From positions 33,940,642 through 34,004,641 of the forward strand of contig NC_051072.1 of assembly GCF_004664715.2 (NCBI RefSeq): a stretch of 64,000 nt of DNA, given 5' to 3'. The notes under the pieces were generated by a model, which searched no databases, had not been told where the DNA came from, and saw only the letters and a program-made list of their open reading frames with translations. This DNA comes from Peromyscus leucopus (taxonomy: Eukaryota > Chordata > Mammalia > Rodentia > Cricetidae). A program made the position numbers and the translations under genes. Shown piece after piece: positions 39,640 to 50,949 of the stretch (its first letter is position 1; each line of letters begins with the position of its first letter).

Positions 39640-40170
39640 GTCAATAAAACGATCCCTGATGATGTTCTGCTATACTCATAGATCAGTGCCTACCCCAGTT
39701 GTCAGCAGAGGGGGGTCATCTAGCAACCAATGGGAGCAGATTGCACAGACCCACAGCCAAACACTAGGCTGAGCCAGGGGAACCCTGAAGAAGAGGAGAG
39801 AAAGGATTGTAGGAGTCAGAGGGGTGGAGGATGCCATGAGAACACAGGCCATAGAATCAACTAAGCGGAGTTCATAGGGGCTCACAGAGACTGAAGTGAC
39901 AGACACGAACCCTGTATGGGTCTGAGCTAGGTCCTCTGCATATACCTCCTCCTCCTCCTCCTCCTCCTCCTCCTCCTCCTCCTCCTCCTCCTCCTCCTCC
40001 TCCTCCTCCTCCTCCTCCTTCTTTAAAGGGAAACCAGAGGAGTTGGAGTTGATCAAGGGAGAGAGAAGGTGGGAGGAGGGACTGGGAGGAGTGGAGGGAG
40101 GAGGGAGGGGAAACGGCAGCTAGGATGTAATGTATGAAAGAAGAATAAAATTTAAAGCAAAAAAAAAATT
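39640..40170 (+). mobile_element. LINE-1 3' UTR and tail, sense
   Basis: CCCTGATGATGTTCTGCTAT, AGACCCACAGCCAAACACTA and GGGGCTCACAGAGACTGAAG, ending GGATGTAATGTATGAAAGAA, an AATAAAATT signal and an A-rich tail. A CTC repeat interrupts it. Confidence 0.8.
39945..40019. repeat. (CTC)n trinucleotide repeat
   Basis: About 25 pure CTC units inside the L1 3' UTR. On the minus strand it reads as a poly-Glu frame that is not a gene. Confidence 0.95.
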
Positions 40171-40179
40171 AAAACAGCC

Positions 40180-40408
40180 ATGGCCACACACACTTGTGTA
40201 AAAAAGTCAAGTGTGCTGACTCAGACTTGAAAAAACAGCAATAGAAATTTGGAGGCAGGTGGGCCCCATGAGCTCAGGTCAGCCAGTTTTGCCAGCTAGG
40301 TGAATAATCCAGTAATAGACCCTGTCTGAAAAAAAACAGTAAATGGTGCCTGAGGAACAACATCCACAGTTGTCCTCTGGCTTCCAAGTGCAGGCATATG
40401 CATGCAGA

Positions 40409-40454
<46 letters not shown>
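40180..40454 (+). repeat. Composite SINE fragment with (CA)n tail
   Basis: AGTAATAGACCCTGTCTGAA, then GTTGTCCTCTGGCTTCCA and a 45 bp CA run at 40410-40454. Confidence 0.6.
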
Positions 40455-40457
<3 letters not shown>

Positions 40458-40699
40458 AGAAAAAGGAGCAGGAGTATCCCTTACACATCTCTACATGACA
40501 AATTTGTAACATGTTTTCTTCCCCCACAGTAGGTGCTAAATAAGCCTATTTTCAATGAGTCGTCAGTGATGTCAAAGGCTACAGGGATTGAAGTGTGAAA
40601 CCCGAGTACACACTTTCCGTTCACATAAAAAGGGATGTGGGTGATAGAATGCTAAACACTCAATCATATATGGAATTGATACTCAAAAATTTTCCTTAA

Positions 40700-40775
40700 C
40701 ACCTGGGTGCATAGCTGAATGGTAGATCCAGGAATATATGAGGGCCTGGGTTCTGTCCCCAGCATTACAGGAAAA
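40700..40775 (+). repeat. ID-like SINE fragment
   Basis: GGTGCATAGCTGAATGGTAG (A-box region) and GGCCTGGGTTCTGTCCCCAG (B-box region). Confidence 0.65.
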
Positions 40776-40860
40776 ACAACACCAACCAAAGGGAACCACA
40801 CGCCACCCACGTTATTGTATCACCTCAAGCCATTGTGTCATCTTAGTGTTTCCGCACTTA

Positions 40861-41112
40861 GGTGGTGGCCATCTGGTAAGATTTTTCTTCTAGAGTCTCA
40901 TTTCCCTGGAGAGAATCTGTGGTCAGTGTCTTCCCACCACCCCTATTTTTAAACAAAACCTGGAGATTTAAACATCGGGGTTTGCTTTTGGGTCAATTAT
41001 ACTATTTAGATAGCCTAGGAAAAAATAACACTGTTGAGGTGTAGCTGGATATTCAGTGAAAAAGATCATAGAACGTTTTTGAATAAAACAAGGGGAGTTC
41101 AGAAGACATGCA
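40861..41112 (+). repeat. Itga2: Diverged duplicate of exon 4 end plus start of intron 4
   Basis: GGTGGCCATCTG|GTAAG parallels exon 4 GGTGGCTTTCTA|GTGAG. The following 230 bp match 42486-42722 with shared blocks such as TGTGGTCAGTGTC, CTGGAGATTTAAAC and TTTGCTTTTGG. Any upstream exon portion is too decayed to be coding. Confidence 0.8.
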
Positions 41113-41319
41113 CATATTTAATTTTAAGTTAACACATGGACTGGCACATTGATTTATGGATAATATGTTTACATAAAAAATAAATTTAAAAATAAGAGCA
41201 TACACACAGGAGTTTCATTGGTTTTTTTTCTATACCAAAGAAATTCTTACTCTACCAAAACATATGTAACTAACAAACTAACGTAGTTGTAAGTCCAGTG
41301 GAGCTGGGAGGTAATAAAG

Positions 41320-41320
<1 letters not shown>

Positions 41321-41370
<50 letters not shown>
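41321..41370. repeat. (GATA)n microsatellite
   Basis: 50 bp of tandem GATA. Confidence 0.95.
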
Positions 41371-42370
41371 CAGATACAAGGATTGATAGCCAGTCTACAT
41401 TTCTAGAAATTAGGCAATACAGGAGAGGCGGAAAGACTGCTCAATGGGGTAACAAGATTAAGAATTCTTTCCAGAAAATGGCAGAGATTGTGAAGGGGTG
41501 GTACAAATGAAGTGTGTATTGGCCAATGACAGTGCAGCGTTTAATCTAGCCAGAGAGGTGTCACTGGTGCCTGGCAGAAGGAGTCTGAGGAGAAAGCCTC
41601 CTCCTCTAAGACAGACAGGAAGGAGGGAGGGGGAAGCCCTAGCAGTAACCCTCATCAGTGTGGAGGAACCAAGCTCCCTGGAGAGTGTGATTCATGGCCA
41701 CAGTGTGTGAGCTTCTCACTGAGGCTGAGGGAAGGAGTGTTGAATTGAAGGCTTCCAAAGAAGAGGGAAGTCTTACAGCAGTCGCCCTGGGAAATGTGGG
41801 AAGCAACCCAGCTGAGGATTAATGAAAGTAGTGGCCCTGGCTTGCCTGAAACTAGAGAACTTGTTACCGAGGAGAATTATGGAGTTTAGTGGCTCAGGAG
41901 AGAAAATAGCCAGGTACTGGTTAGTGCCATAGCTTGGAGGGACAGATTCATTTCTTATTTTACCTGGCTGGTCCTATGGTTTTGTTTTGAAATTCTCCTA
42001 CTGCTTTGAGCCAGAGTCTATCAAATGGTGTTCATTAAGGCTATTTTAAACAAGCCCGATTTAAAAAGAAAAAACAAGAGCAGGAGACAAGGTGACAAAC
42101 AGAAATGCACGGTACCCTCACTGTGTGTTTTGTTTGATGAGAACATTTTTCTTTTTAAGACACATATTTAAATACCCTGACAGTGCAGCTGCCCAAGTGC
42201 CTCACACAGGAGAGAGCGGTGAGTGCCTGAAGACACCCACCCTCACTCTTCATCATATGTCTAGTTTCCAGACACGTTATGCCCCATTCGAACCTATGTA
42301 GAAACACGAGTCTGCCTGCTTGGTTTTATTATAGCCTTAAGTGAATGGTAAATAGTTAATACTTTAAAAT

Positions 42371-42393
42371 CTCTCTCTCTCTCTCTTCTAAAG
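42371..42393 (+). promoter_or_regulatory. Itga2: Exon 4 acceptor with (CT)n polypyrimidine tract
   Basis: A CT dinucleotide run directly before CTAAAG|ATTC is the only pyrimidine tract for this splice site, so its length matters for exon 4 recognition. Confidence 0.8.
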
Positions 42394-42485
42394 ATTCAGC
42401 AAGCATCTCAAATGTTACGGAGATAAAAACCAACATGAGCCTGGGTTTGACCCTCACCAGGAATCCGGGGACCGGTGGCTTTCTA
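42394..42485 (+). CDS. Itga2: Itga2 exon 4: propeller blade 2
   Basis: 92 nt. Completes Asn, then SASISNVTEIKTNMSLGLT and LTRNPGTGGFL. It holds two N-glycosylation sequons (NVT and NMS), both present in the family. The acceptor is CTCTCTTCTAAAG with a dinucleotide CT run as polypyrimidine tract; the donor is CTA|GTGAGT. The frame is intact. A decayed copy of its last bases and donor lies upstream at about 40861-40880. Confidence 0.95.
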
Positions 42486-43204
42486 GTGAGTGTTGTGCTC
42501 TCAGATCCTCCTTCCTCTGGAGAGAACTTGTGGTCAGTGTCCCCCCTGCCATCCCCCTTATCGAATACAATCTGGAGATTTAAACGTTGAAGTTTGCTTT
42601 TGGATCAGCTATGTTCCTTGGATAACCAAGGAGATGCAACAGTGTTGATGTGGAGCCTTCTTGAGTATTCAGCAAGCAATAGAATGTTTTCGATGAAATG
42701 GGAAGCCTCAGAAGAAGCCCTTTTCCCCTGGGAGGTGTGAGGTGCAGGTGTGAATACCATCAAAATCCCAGGTCCTGGTTCTGCTTCCTCAGGGAGCATG
42801 CGCCTTCCATTCAGCAGGCAGGGTTTAAAGCCAAGCAGCGCTTCTGTCTTTAATCACTGCTGTAAGCTCTGGCTACTCTGATCCTTTGTAAAGTGAGGAA
42901 CTGTCTATCATGTCATTTATCTGCCTGTCCTGTCACTTATTTCCTAGTGAGCTACAAAAGGAAATTTTGTGAAGACAGGAAGAATTTCTGAGCTCCGATT
43001 TAATATAAGAAATTCCTGAAAATATTTGACTATACAGTGAGAAAAAAATTCACATACCCTCTCCATCCCCTGGAAAGTTGAAAGACAAGTAAAAACTAAA
43101 TCACATTTGAAGTTTCCTCTGGCTCATATAAAAATAATCTAGTTAGACAGCTCTGAAAAACTGTCTTCCAAAGCCTAGGCTGCCTGTGCTATCGACCTGT
43201 TAAC

Positions 43205-43238
43205 CAAAAATCTTACTTTAAAAAAAAAAAAAAAAAAC
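43205..43238. repeat. A-homopolymer run
   Basis: Near-pure A tract of about 17-18 bases (43220-43238 region), possibly the remnant of a retrotransposon tail; no element body recognised. Confidence 0.5.
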
Positions 43239-43876
43239 TTGATTTAAAAAATTGTAGCCAATATTGTCATTTTATTTAGAATAACAGACATTGACATTTA
43301 GAAAAACTCTTACCACTAAATAGATTAAATATTGGTTATCATATGTGTCAAAGCAGTATATAAACAACTATTGCAAGGTATCTTCGGGGCTTTGTTATAT
43401 TCTGAGATCTTTAGAATAGAGTTGGCTTTATGGTTTTTGTTTATTTTTTGCAGTTGGCTAAATCAGAAGAATATCTTGGGAATTATGGACGGTAGATGTA
43501 CTTTAAAGGTTTTAATCCTTAATTCTAGATACAATAAAATTTTTAACAAAGAGAAAATTAGTAGTCACTGTAAAGGAGCTGGGAAGAGGAAAAGACCCAA
43601 CTTTCTTTACACATTGAAAAGGTCAGGCTCTTGAGCTCCTCTTAAGAATTATGTGGAAAAGACTGACAATCATCACATATTTCTAAACTTTCTTAAGTTC
43701 TGGGCTTAAAGCAGGAATGCTTTGGCAGTAACAATTGGCATATTGTAACTTCTGCTTCTTAATTCTGTTTTCCATTGCTTATGAAAAAGAGCTTCTCTTC
43801 TTGCATATATCATGAGTTACCTGCCAAGGTGATAAAGTGACTGAGGATTCAGACATGGGCATGAATGATTGTCCTC

Positions 43877-43880
<4 letters not shown>

Positions 43881-43931
<51 letters not shown>

Positions 43932-43942
43932 CACGCGCGCAT
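43881..43942. repeat. (GT)n(GC)n tract
   Basis: About 44 bp of GT running into GCGCGCGCACGCGCGC. Confidence 0.94.
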
Positions 43943-45299
43943 GCACTAGCCAGAAGCAACAATGACTTTTTCCTAATTGGCAAAATGTTCCAGTTTTATG
44001 GCAGGAAAACCGTACTTGCTCACTAAGCATGAAATATGAGCACAGCTGCTAGGATTAAGCCACTAACAGTTAAACTGGGTCAAATAAAGTCCTTTTGTTT
44101 TTCCAATTGCTTCCTATAAGTTCACACTTCTCTATTGAGTTTTAATAATTGATCTGTCCATAAGTTTAGTGCTCTGCTATGCATGGGTCACAGCTTTACA
44201 TAATGTGAAATTCTTTAGGTAACTTTTAGTATCTTTAGATTTGACCTCTCTTCCTCACTTTTCCTCTAGAAAATTTGATATTAGAGAGTCTAATGTCTCC
44301 TGTGTGCTTTAATCATGATTTAATCACCAGTTCTCAGCTTTCAACGCAGGGCTGCTGAAAATGAAGAATTGGTGCTGTGTTCGTGGAGATAGTGAGAGTC
44401 AGGATATGTATGCTTGAGCAAGGAGATAAATACAGCCAGCTAGGGACCTTGAAGCTCACAGTAAAGAAATAGTTTATAGCAAGGGTAAAAGGTAGCAGTT
44501 CATTACCTCAATTGTGTTGTTTTGTGTGTTAATGTGCTTTACAAGAATGAAGTTTTACTCAAAGTTTGCCTTTATAAACTCAGAAAGAAAAACAAAGAGT
44601 TTTAAAATAACACATGAGCAGGGATACGGTGGCCTGCCCCTGAATGTAAGAAGTGTGTTTTTTGTTTGCCATAGTGTCCATACTGGGCTCAGGCACTATT
44701 GACAACCCCTACCTGTCCTTAGAGGCAGCTGGATATTTGGTTCCTATTGAGAAGTCCTAGATGAATGGGACAGGAGGAGACCCCCATGTTCAGACAACCA
44801 CAATGATGTGTTAATGCAGCAATGGCTCTTTCCCTGACTTGTTCTGAATATTTTATATCTATGGATCATTGAATATTCAATCTTTACAATCTTACAAGCA
44901 AAAAGACATGATTATCTTCATTTTATAAATGAGTCACATGAGACCCTCATACTTGAGAGACTAAAAGCCAACTTTGCATTCAGTTTTCTTATGGAGCTTT
45001 TCTAGAAGTAGTTTGGTGGGGGAACTCATGGTCTCTCTCTCCATTGACAGATACCCCGATGGCCACATCTCTCTTCCTGAAGGCAAATCATGAAGGAGCC
45101 CATCTGTTGCTTTCTTCTTGTCTTTTTAGCCTTCCCAGAGCATGGTCACTCAAAATCATTTTATAAAGGATTTTGAGAGTTTATTTTTATTTCAACCATA
45201 TGAATGTTGCCCTGAATACATGTCTGTGCACAAGGTACATGCCAGTGCCTATGGAAATGAAAGGAAGATGTCAGATGTCTTGGAACTGGAATTATAGAA

Positions 45300-45400
45300 G
45301 GTTGTTAGTTGCCATGTGAAGAATGGGAATTGAATCTGGGTCCTCTAGAAAAGCAGCCAGTGCTCTTAACTACTGAGCTATCCCTCCACGCCTTCCAATG
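45300..45400 (-). repeat. tRNA-derived SINE fragment, antisense
   Basis: GAATCTGGGTCCTCTAGAAA, then CTTAACTACTGAGCTATCCC. Confidence 0.65.
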
Positions 45401-45433
45401 CATTTTTGACTTGCTAGTTTTGTAAAATTGGTA

Positions 45434-45645
45434 AATCAGGTGCTGGCGAGATACCTCAGTGATTAAGACCACTGGCTGTCCTTCCAGAGGACCTGGGTTC
45501 AATTCTCAGAACCCAACATCCTCTTCTGGCCTCCAAGGGTACTGGGCACAAAAGTAGCACAAAGACATAAGTGCAAGTAAAACACATACTTATGCACACA
45601 CATACGCAAATAAATATATATGTGTATATATGTATATACACATAT
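45434..45645 (+). repeat. B3-like SINE, sense
   Basis: GTGCTGGCGAGATACCTCAG, CCAGAGGACCTGGGTTCAAT and TCCTCTTCTGGCCTCCAAGG, with an A/T-rich tail. Together with 45300-45400 it forms a loosely inverted SINE pair. Confidence 0.75.
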
Positions 45646-45770
45646 GTGTATGTGAGTTGGTAAATCCTAGTATCTTGGGAAAGAATGAATATGGTGTCTT
45701 AATTCCATAAAAGGAGAAGTAGAAGGTTACATTTCCTGTGTATGTATATTATTTTCTCCTTTCTTTGAAG

Positions 45771-45885
45771 ACCTGTGGTCCTCTGTGGGCACATCAGTGT
45801 GGAAATCAGTATTATGCGACTGGAATTTGTTCTGACATCAGTCCAGACTTTCAGTCCTTGACCAGCTTTTCACCCGCAGTTCAGG
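45771..45885 (+). CDS. Itga2: Itga2 exon 5: propeller blade 2 to I-domain linker
   Basis: 115 nt: TCGPLWAHQCGNQYYATG, then ICSDISPDFQSLTSFSPAVQ, plus one base. The CGPLWAHQC motif with the G-N-x-Y-Y-x-T-G stretch is diagnostic of the collagen-receptor alpha chains (alpha-1, -2, -10, -11) just before the inserted I domain. The acceptor is TTTCTTTGAAG and the donor G|GTAAGA. Only a 160 bp intron separates it from exon 6. Confidence 0.96.
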
Positions 45886-46045
45886 GTAAGATATGAATGT
45901 AAAGGATGTCTGAGCAACGCCTTACGATGAATGGGGGAGGGGGTACCAAGTCCAACCCAACCTCTTGTAAGTCTGAAGAGTATATGGTGGTGAAGTTTGA
46001 CTTATCTTTGGAAAATGTGTTCTTCCTTCATCTCTCCCTGCACAG
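45886..46045 (+). other. Itga2: Intron 5, 160 bp
   Basis: Short GT-AG intron (GTAAGA ... CCCTGCACAG) at the entry to the I domain. No embedded repeat. Confidence 0.93.
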
Positions 46046-46173
46046 CTTGCCCTTCCCTGGTAGATGTTGTAGTTGTATGTGATGAATCAAACAGTATTTA
46101 TCCCTGGGAGGCGGTAAAGAACTTTTTGGAAAAATTTGTACAAGGCCTGGATATAGGACCCAAAAAGACACAG
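46046..46173 (+). CDS. Itga2: Itga2 exon 6: I domain start with MIDAS DxSxS
   Basis: 128 nt: (A)CPSLVDVVVVCDESNSIYPW, then EAVKNFLEKFVQGLDIGPKKTQ. It opens the von Willebrand factor A-type I domain that binds triple-helical collagen. The DxSxS metal-ion-dependent adhesion site is at 46081-46095 (Asp, Ser, Ser; D151, S153, S155 in the usual mature numbering). All three ligands are intact. The acceptor is CCCTGCACAG and the donor GTAAGG. Confidence 0.98.
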
Positions 46174-46483
46174 GTAAGGACATCAAAAATCATAAATGAG
46201 CATGTGGCTCTCCTTTGGGGAAAATAATGTTGGATGTGAAGTCTTAAATTTTGCATTTGTCAGATCTTCATTTTTAATGCATTTAATGTGACCTGGGAAA
46301 TGAATTGAAACATACACTTCTAAGGTCAGTATTTGGCCCATGGCTTCATTTAGTGTTGTTGATTTTAGTTTTATTTTTGACAGTTATCAAAAGAATGGTG
46401 TATAACATTAGTATCTCTTCTAAAAGCTGCTTATTTTAATTCTTTAACCCATGAGTTTATTAATAATACCTTTATAGGAATAG

Positions 46484-46680
46484 AAAGATGGCTTAGTGCT
46501 TACGAACACTTACTGTTTTGCAGAGGACCCAGGTTCAGTCTCCAGCCTACAACTCCAGTCCCAGGAGATCCAAAGTCCCCTGGCCTCTATAGGCACCTGT
46601 ACACACATATGGTGCACATAAATTCACACAGGCACACACATATACACATAAATAAAAATAATAAATAATGTATTTTAGAT
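46484..46680 (+). repeat. B3-like SINE, sense
   Basis: AGAAAGATGGCTTAGTGCTT, GCAGAGGACCCAGGTTCAGT, and a tail with ATAAATAAAAATAATAAAT. Confidence 0.75.
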
Positions 46681-46920
46681 ACATATTTTCCCTATATCCA
46701 TTTTTATCAATAGTGAATTCCTCATGTTTATACTTTGCTTTTAGAAGAATTATCTGAATTCTGTGAAATTCAAAAATAACTGCATAATTCTGATATTAGT
46801 TTATAGCCTTTTGTTTATAATCTAGTATAATCTGACTTGTATTTTACATAAGAAAGTATTTTCAATAATTTGAAATTTTCTGTTTTGAGAAGTCTCAATT
46901 GGATGCTATTGTATCTTCTT

Positions 46921-47175
46921 TTTGTTTTGTTTTTTATATTTTTATTAATTAATTAATTAATTTTACATCTCAGCCATAGTTTCCCCTCCCTCCTCTCCTC
47001 CCAGTCCCTCCCCCAACCCCTTCTATGCCCACCCCCCCTCTTCTCCTCCTTTTCTGATTAGGAAAGGGCGGGTCTCCCATGAGTATCAACAAAACATGGC
47101 ATACCAAGTTGCAGTAAGACTAAGCACCTCCCCATGTATTAAGGCTGGGCAAGGTGACCCAGTATGAGGAGTAGT
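46921..47175 (-). mobile_element. LINE-1 3' UTR fragment, antisense
   Basis: ATTAATTAATTTTACATCTC, then a C/T-rich block with CTCCCAGTCCCTCCC and AAGTTGCAGTAAGACTAAGC; this is the reversed L1 3' UTR pattern. Confidence 0.65.
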
Positions 47176-48207
47176 ATATGTAATTTTGATGTTGATTTTA
47201 TATACCAGGGGAGTGGGCAAACAGCCTTCTGAGACCATGGAAGTTCCACTATGGATTTTTACTAGAAACTTCTATTAATGAAGGCTACATATCACCCTGG
47301 TTTCTGGAGAACACCACCTTTAAATCTCCTTAAGAAGAAACTGTCCCCATTTGTCTGTTTTTTTTTTCCTGTCTCTAAATCAGTTACCATACCTGTCCCA
47401 GCTGAATTAATAGTCTCCAGAATTCTCGACTTTCTTCTGTGTCTTCCCACCACAATCTATTGTCTCCTCTCTAGAGGAAGCTGAGTTCAGTCTCTCTTCT
47501 TATGGCCCGTAATTAATATACACCGTATCTTTAAGTCCTCCTCTCTGCACTCAGGTCTACGGCTGTGTCATAGGATCATATCTGGCTGATATCCTCAGTT
47601 AGTTTAGAATCAGTTGCACATCTTATAGTAAGATGTACAGGATGATCACTGTGTTTCTCATGCCTTCTCAGTGGCTGTCATACCTCCTCCCAGGCAAAAC
47701 TACAAACTGGACTCAGCCATCAAGGGCTGTCCTTCCACTTCCCTTGTAGTCTTACCTCTTACAAGTCTTATGTCTTCCAGAGAGCCTCTTACCACTCACC
47801 CCTGTTTCCTGCTCACACAATCCCATCTCCAGGGCTGGGGAATTCTTCTAATGCCCAGAAATAGGCATAGAGATAGAAAGATGTAAGTTCCTTGGTCTAC
47901 AGGATTAGAAACTGTCCCCTAGATACCTTGATCAGAAGTTTATCTTTCTGTTTGCTCTCTCAAATAAGGTTCTTTCCACTGGTGTGTTCTCTGAAGGCCA
48001 GGGGTTCCCTGCCCCACACGGATATCTAACACCCTAGCTCTAACAAAGATAATTCCACAGAAAGAGAAATGATTTTCAAGCACAGAATTGTATTTGGTTT
48101 CTTTAAATTGTCAGGCTACACATATAAATTCACCTTTCTTATTATATTGGCTAAATATAAGTTGTTTATAAGCTAATGATCATTAATAGACTTCTTCTCT
48201 TTTGAAG

Positions 48208-48356
48208 GTGGCATTAATTCAATACGCCAATAGCCCAAGAGTTATATTTAACTTGGACACTTTCAAAACCAAAGAGGAAATGGTTGAAGCCACATCCAGA
48301 ACCTTCCAATATGGTGGGGACCTCACCAATACCTTCAAAGCAATAAAATTTGCAAG
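48208..48356 (+). CDS. Itga2: Itga2 exon 7: I domain middle with MIDAS Thr
   Basis: 149 nt: VALIQYANSPRVIFNLDTF, then KTKEEMVEATSRTFQYGGDL and TNTFKAIKFA, ending two bases into Arg. The GGDLTNT segment carries the MIDAS threonine (T221 in the usual numbering) at 48325-48327. The frame is intact and the length equals that of the known exon. The acceptor is TTTTGAAG and the donor AG|GTAAGT. Confidence 0.97.
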
Positions 48357-50049
48357 GTAAGTTTTAATGCTATCGAGTCAACTCTTTGACATTATCAAAA
48401 TGCTCAAAGTAAGAGAAAGGAATGGAAAAGTCAAAACAAAAGTAACCAGCAGAGACAAGCCTGAGCTTTCTGTGACCTGTGTCCCTTGACATGGCACAGA
48501 GGAACTGAGGTCATACACCATGACCTGGGATGATCAGACTGATGGAGTGATTTGATATGATTGTTCATGAATTGCATAAAATACAAAGGTCTTGGATTAA
48601 AATAGTATGAAATGAAAGAATCTATCACTGTTAATATTAACTTCAAACAAATAAAGCTAATAGATTATTTTGTACCCGTTAGTGAAGCTCACGGTGCATT
48701 ATGCACAAGAATCTAAATGTTAAGATTATTATTCCTGCTGCAACACACAGGGAGTGTGAATTTTACAACTGCGTGGCATTCACCTCCTTCCTACCTCAGT
48801 TTCTCTTTTTCTGCTCCGTAAGCTTTATTAGACACTTTATTAAATGTCTGCCTGTCATTTTTTAAAAATGAGAATAATGTGCCTGCCCTCAAACCTGCAC
48901 ACAACCTTTTCCACCTCCTGTTTTTATTCCTTCAAAAGTCATTAAAACAAGTTGTCTGTGATTCTTCTCGCCTGTTCTGCAAAGCCTGTAGCTCTGCCAC
49001 TAGGTGAACATGGTCTCTGCACCAGCTCGCCTCGTGCATTTGCCTCAAGCCCATCGCCCTGAGCACCTCTGAGTGTTTGATAAGTCTTCATGGGACACCA
49101 TAAACTTCTGGGGTTGCCACCAACTCTGGCCATTTCCTGGGCTCCTTCTCCTGGTTTTTTGTCACTGAACAAAGACCTCTTTCCTCCACAGTCCTTTCAG
49201 GAACAATGTCCTTACCCTTGGTGTGAGGACTAACCCTGTGTGGGCTCCCCCATTGCTATGTGTCATCTCTTAGCTCGCTCCCCAAAGTCATCAGGCATCC
49301 CACTGAAGTTGAGCGTCTTTATTGGGAGTACCATCTCAGAACATTCACTACGCCCTAAAGCAGCCTCATTCCATTTCCTCACTGCTCATGATGCTGGTGG
49401 CTGTTCACACCCTCATCAGGCAAAACCCTCCTTGTAACCTTTCCTCTTCCCACTTCTCCTTATATACATAGCTGGCCGTCATGAAATTTACCACGTCTGT
49501 CTCCTCATTCCCTATTTTATCTGTCCCTCCTTTTCTCTGTGTGTATACTGAAGTTGCTGCTTTCATCAACTGATGAGATTTTCTTCCTATGTCTTAAAAG
49601 ACACTGTCCATTTGAGAAGATATAATTAGCTTCATATTTCTGTCTCTAGCTCTTTGGGGGCTTGACCATCTCATAAACTGCAGGCCATAAAAATGAGTCA
49701 CCTGTTATTAAGTGGAGAACTCGTTCCAGTCTAGTAACTCAGACTAAGGAAAGAATGTTGTCAAGATAATCTCAGAGGACTTCAGTCTTCAGCAGAGAAT
49801 GTAGCTGGGGCCTATCTACCAGGAAGGAACCTGGAGGCCTGGCAAGCTTTCCTCTCCAAATAAGGCATGATCACTGTTTGTTGAGGTGTGGCTTGTCTGG
49901 CTTTTATTACCTTTTTAAAGCCCTGGATTTCCCCCCTACCACCACAGTTTCACAATGAACAAAAATCAGGACCTACCCAAATTCTAATCAACACCTCTCA
50001 GAACACACAGGTACACAGACACAGACAGACACACAGACACAAACACAGA

Positions 50050-50051
50050 CA

Positions 50052-50098
<47 letters not shown>
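50050..50098. repeat. (CA)n microsatellite
   Basis: About 49 bp of CA, preceded by imperfect CAGA/CACA units from 50011. Confidence 0.93.
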
Positions 50099-50102
<4 letters not shown>

Positions 50103-50690
50103 TTCTGATATTATTTCTGTAAATATCCCCTTATTTCCACATACTTTATTTCATTGAATACCCACCATTATAGGACAATTCAGGAAATAAAAACTAAATG
50201 AGGCAGTTCCATCCTCAAATCACTCTTGATGTGCACTGTACCCACAAAGGGTAAACGTCACTTTTTAAAAAAGGATATGACATGAGCTCCATGATTAAAA
50301 TTTGTCTGGCTGAAAACATGGAATATATTTCTTCGTTTCCATGTTTCCTAATACTATACACATAAAATATTCTGCATAATAAAAATGATTTATCAGTTTG
50401 AAAACCATTGGCTTTAGAGTATTGGTAAGTGGGTAGAATGGTTAGCCAGCACTGAAGACATAAATATGAAGATAGAAGAGATGAACAGGAAACAGAAATC
50501 ATTATACAGCTAGCTGATAGTTTACCCTATGAAGTAGGTGGCATCACCTAAGAAGAATGTCATGGAGATTCTAATAGACAGAGAGAAATAACTTTTTGGT
50601 TGGCTGTCTATATAGAAAAAAAATAAAGCTGAATAATGTACCTTGCTTCTTGCATCAAAATAGATTTTAGCTGAATTAAATTTTCAATCT

Positions 50691-50768
50691 ACCTGGGCAT
50701 ATTGGTGTATGCCTATGATCCTAGCCTCGGCTGCATGGCAAGACCCTATCTCAAGAAAAGAAAATACA
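50691..50768 (+). repeat. Short B1/ID_B1-like fragment
   Basis: ACCTGGGCATATTGGTGTAT followed by GCCTATGATCCTAGC and an end AAGACCCTATCTCAAGAAAA. Confidence 0.55.
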
Positions 50769-50949
50769 AAATATGAAAAAATGAAAGCATTAAAGGATTA
50801 AGCATGTACATGAGATTTTAATGATAATTTTAGAGTTTTTTAAAAAAGAGATCATGTATATTTTTGTAAGTGCCGTATCAAATATAAAGGGAATATAAGA
50901 AAATGGATTAATAGATTTGACTCTGTAAATATAAAAATAGGATTTGGGT

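Larger units (their letters stand above)
38735..42393 (+). other. Itga2: Intron 3, non-coding
   Basis: Contains an L1 3' end (39.64-40.17 kb) carrying a CTC repeat, a composite SINE with a CA tail, an ID-like SINE, a diverged duplicate of the exon 4 donor region (about 40861-41112), a GATA repeat and about 900 bp of apparently unique sequence (41.4-42.36 kb). A (CT)n run forms the pyrimidine tract of the exon 4 acceptor. Confidence 0.85.
42486..45770 (+). other. Itga2: Intron 4, non-coding
   Basis: Its first 230 bp are homologous to about 40876-41112 in intron 3. It also holds a (GT)n(GC)n tract near 43.9 kb and two B3-like SINE fragments (45.3-45.65 kb) in opposite orientations. The remaining sequence (42.8-43.8, 44.0-45.3 kb) shows nothing I recognise. 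Confidence 0.83.
46174..48207 (+). other. Itga2: Intron 6, non-coding
   Basis: 2.0 kb, with one sense B3-like SINE (about 46484-46680) and an antisense L1 3' UTR piece (about 46921-47175). The rest appears unique. Confidence 0.85.

Noticed and set aside
39676..40056. Minus-strand 126-codon frame with a long poly-Glu run
   Set aside because: It is the translation of a (CTC)n repeat inside an L1 3' UTR; no gene support.
49988..50100. CA/CAGA repeat cluster considered as a CRISPR-like or minisatellite array
   Set aside because: Units are simple dinucleotide and tetranucleotide runs without spacers; ordinary microsatellite.
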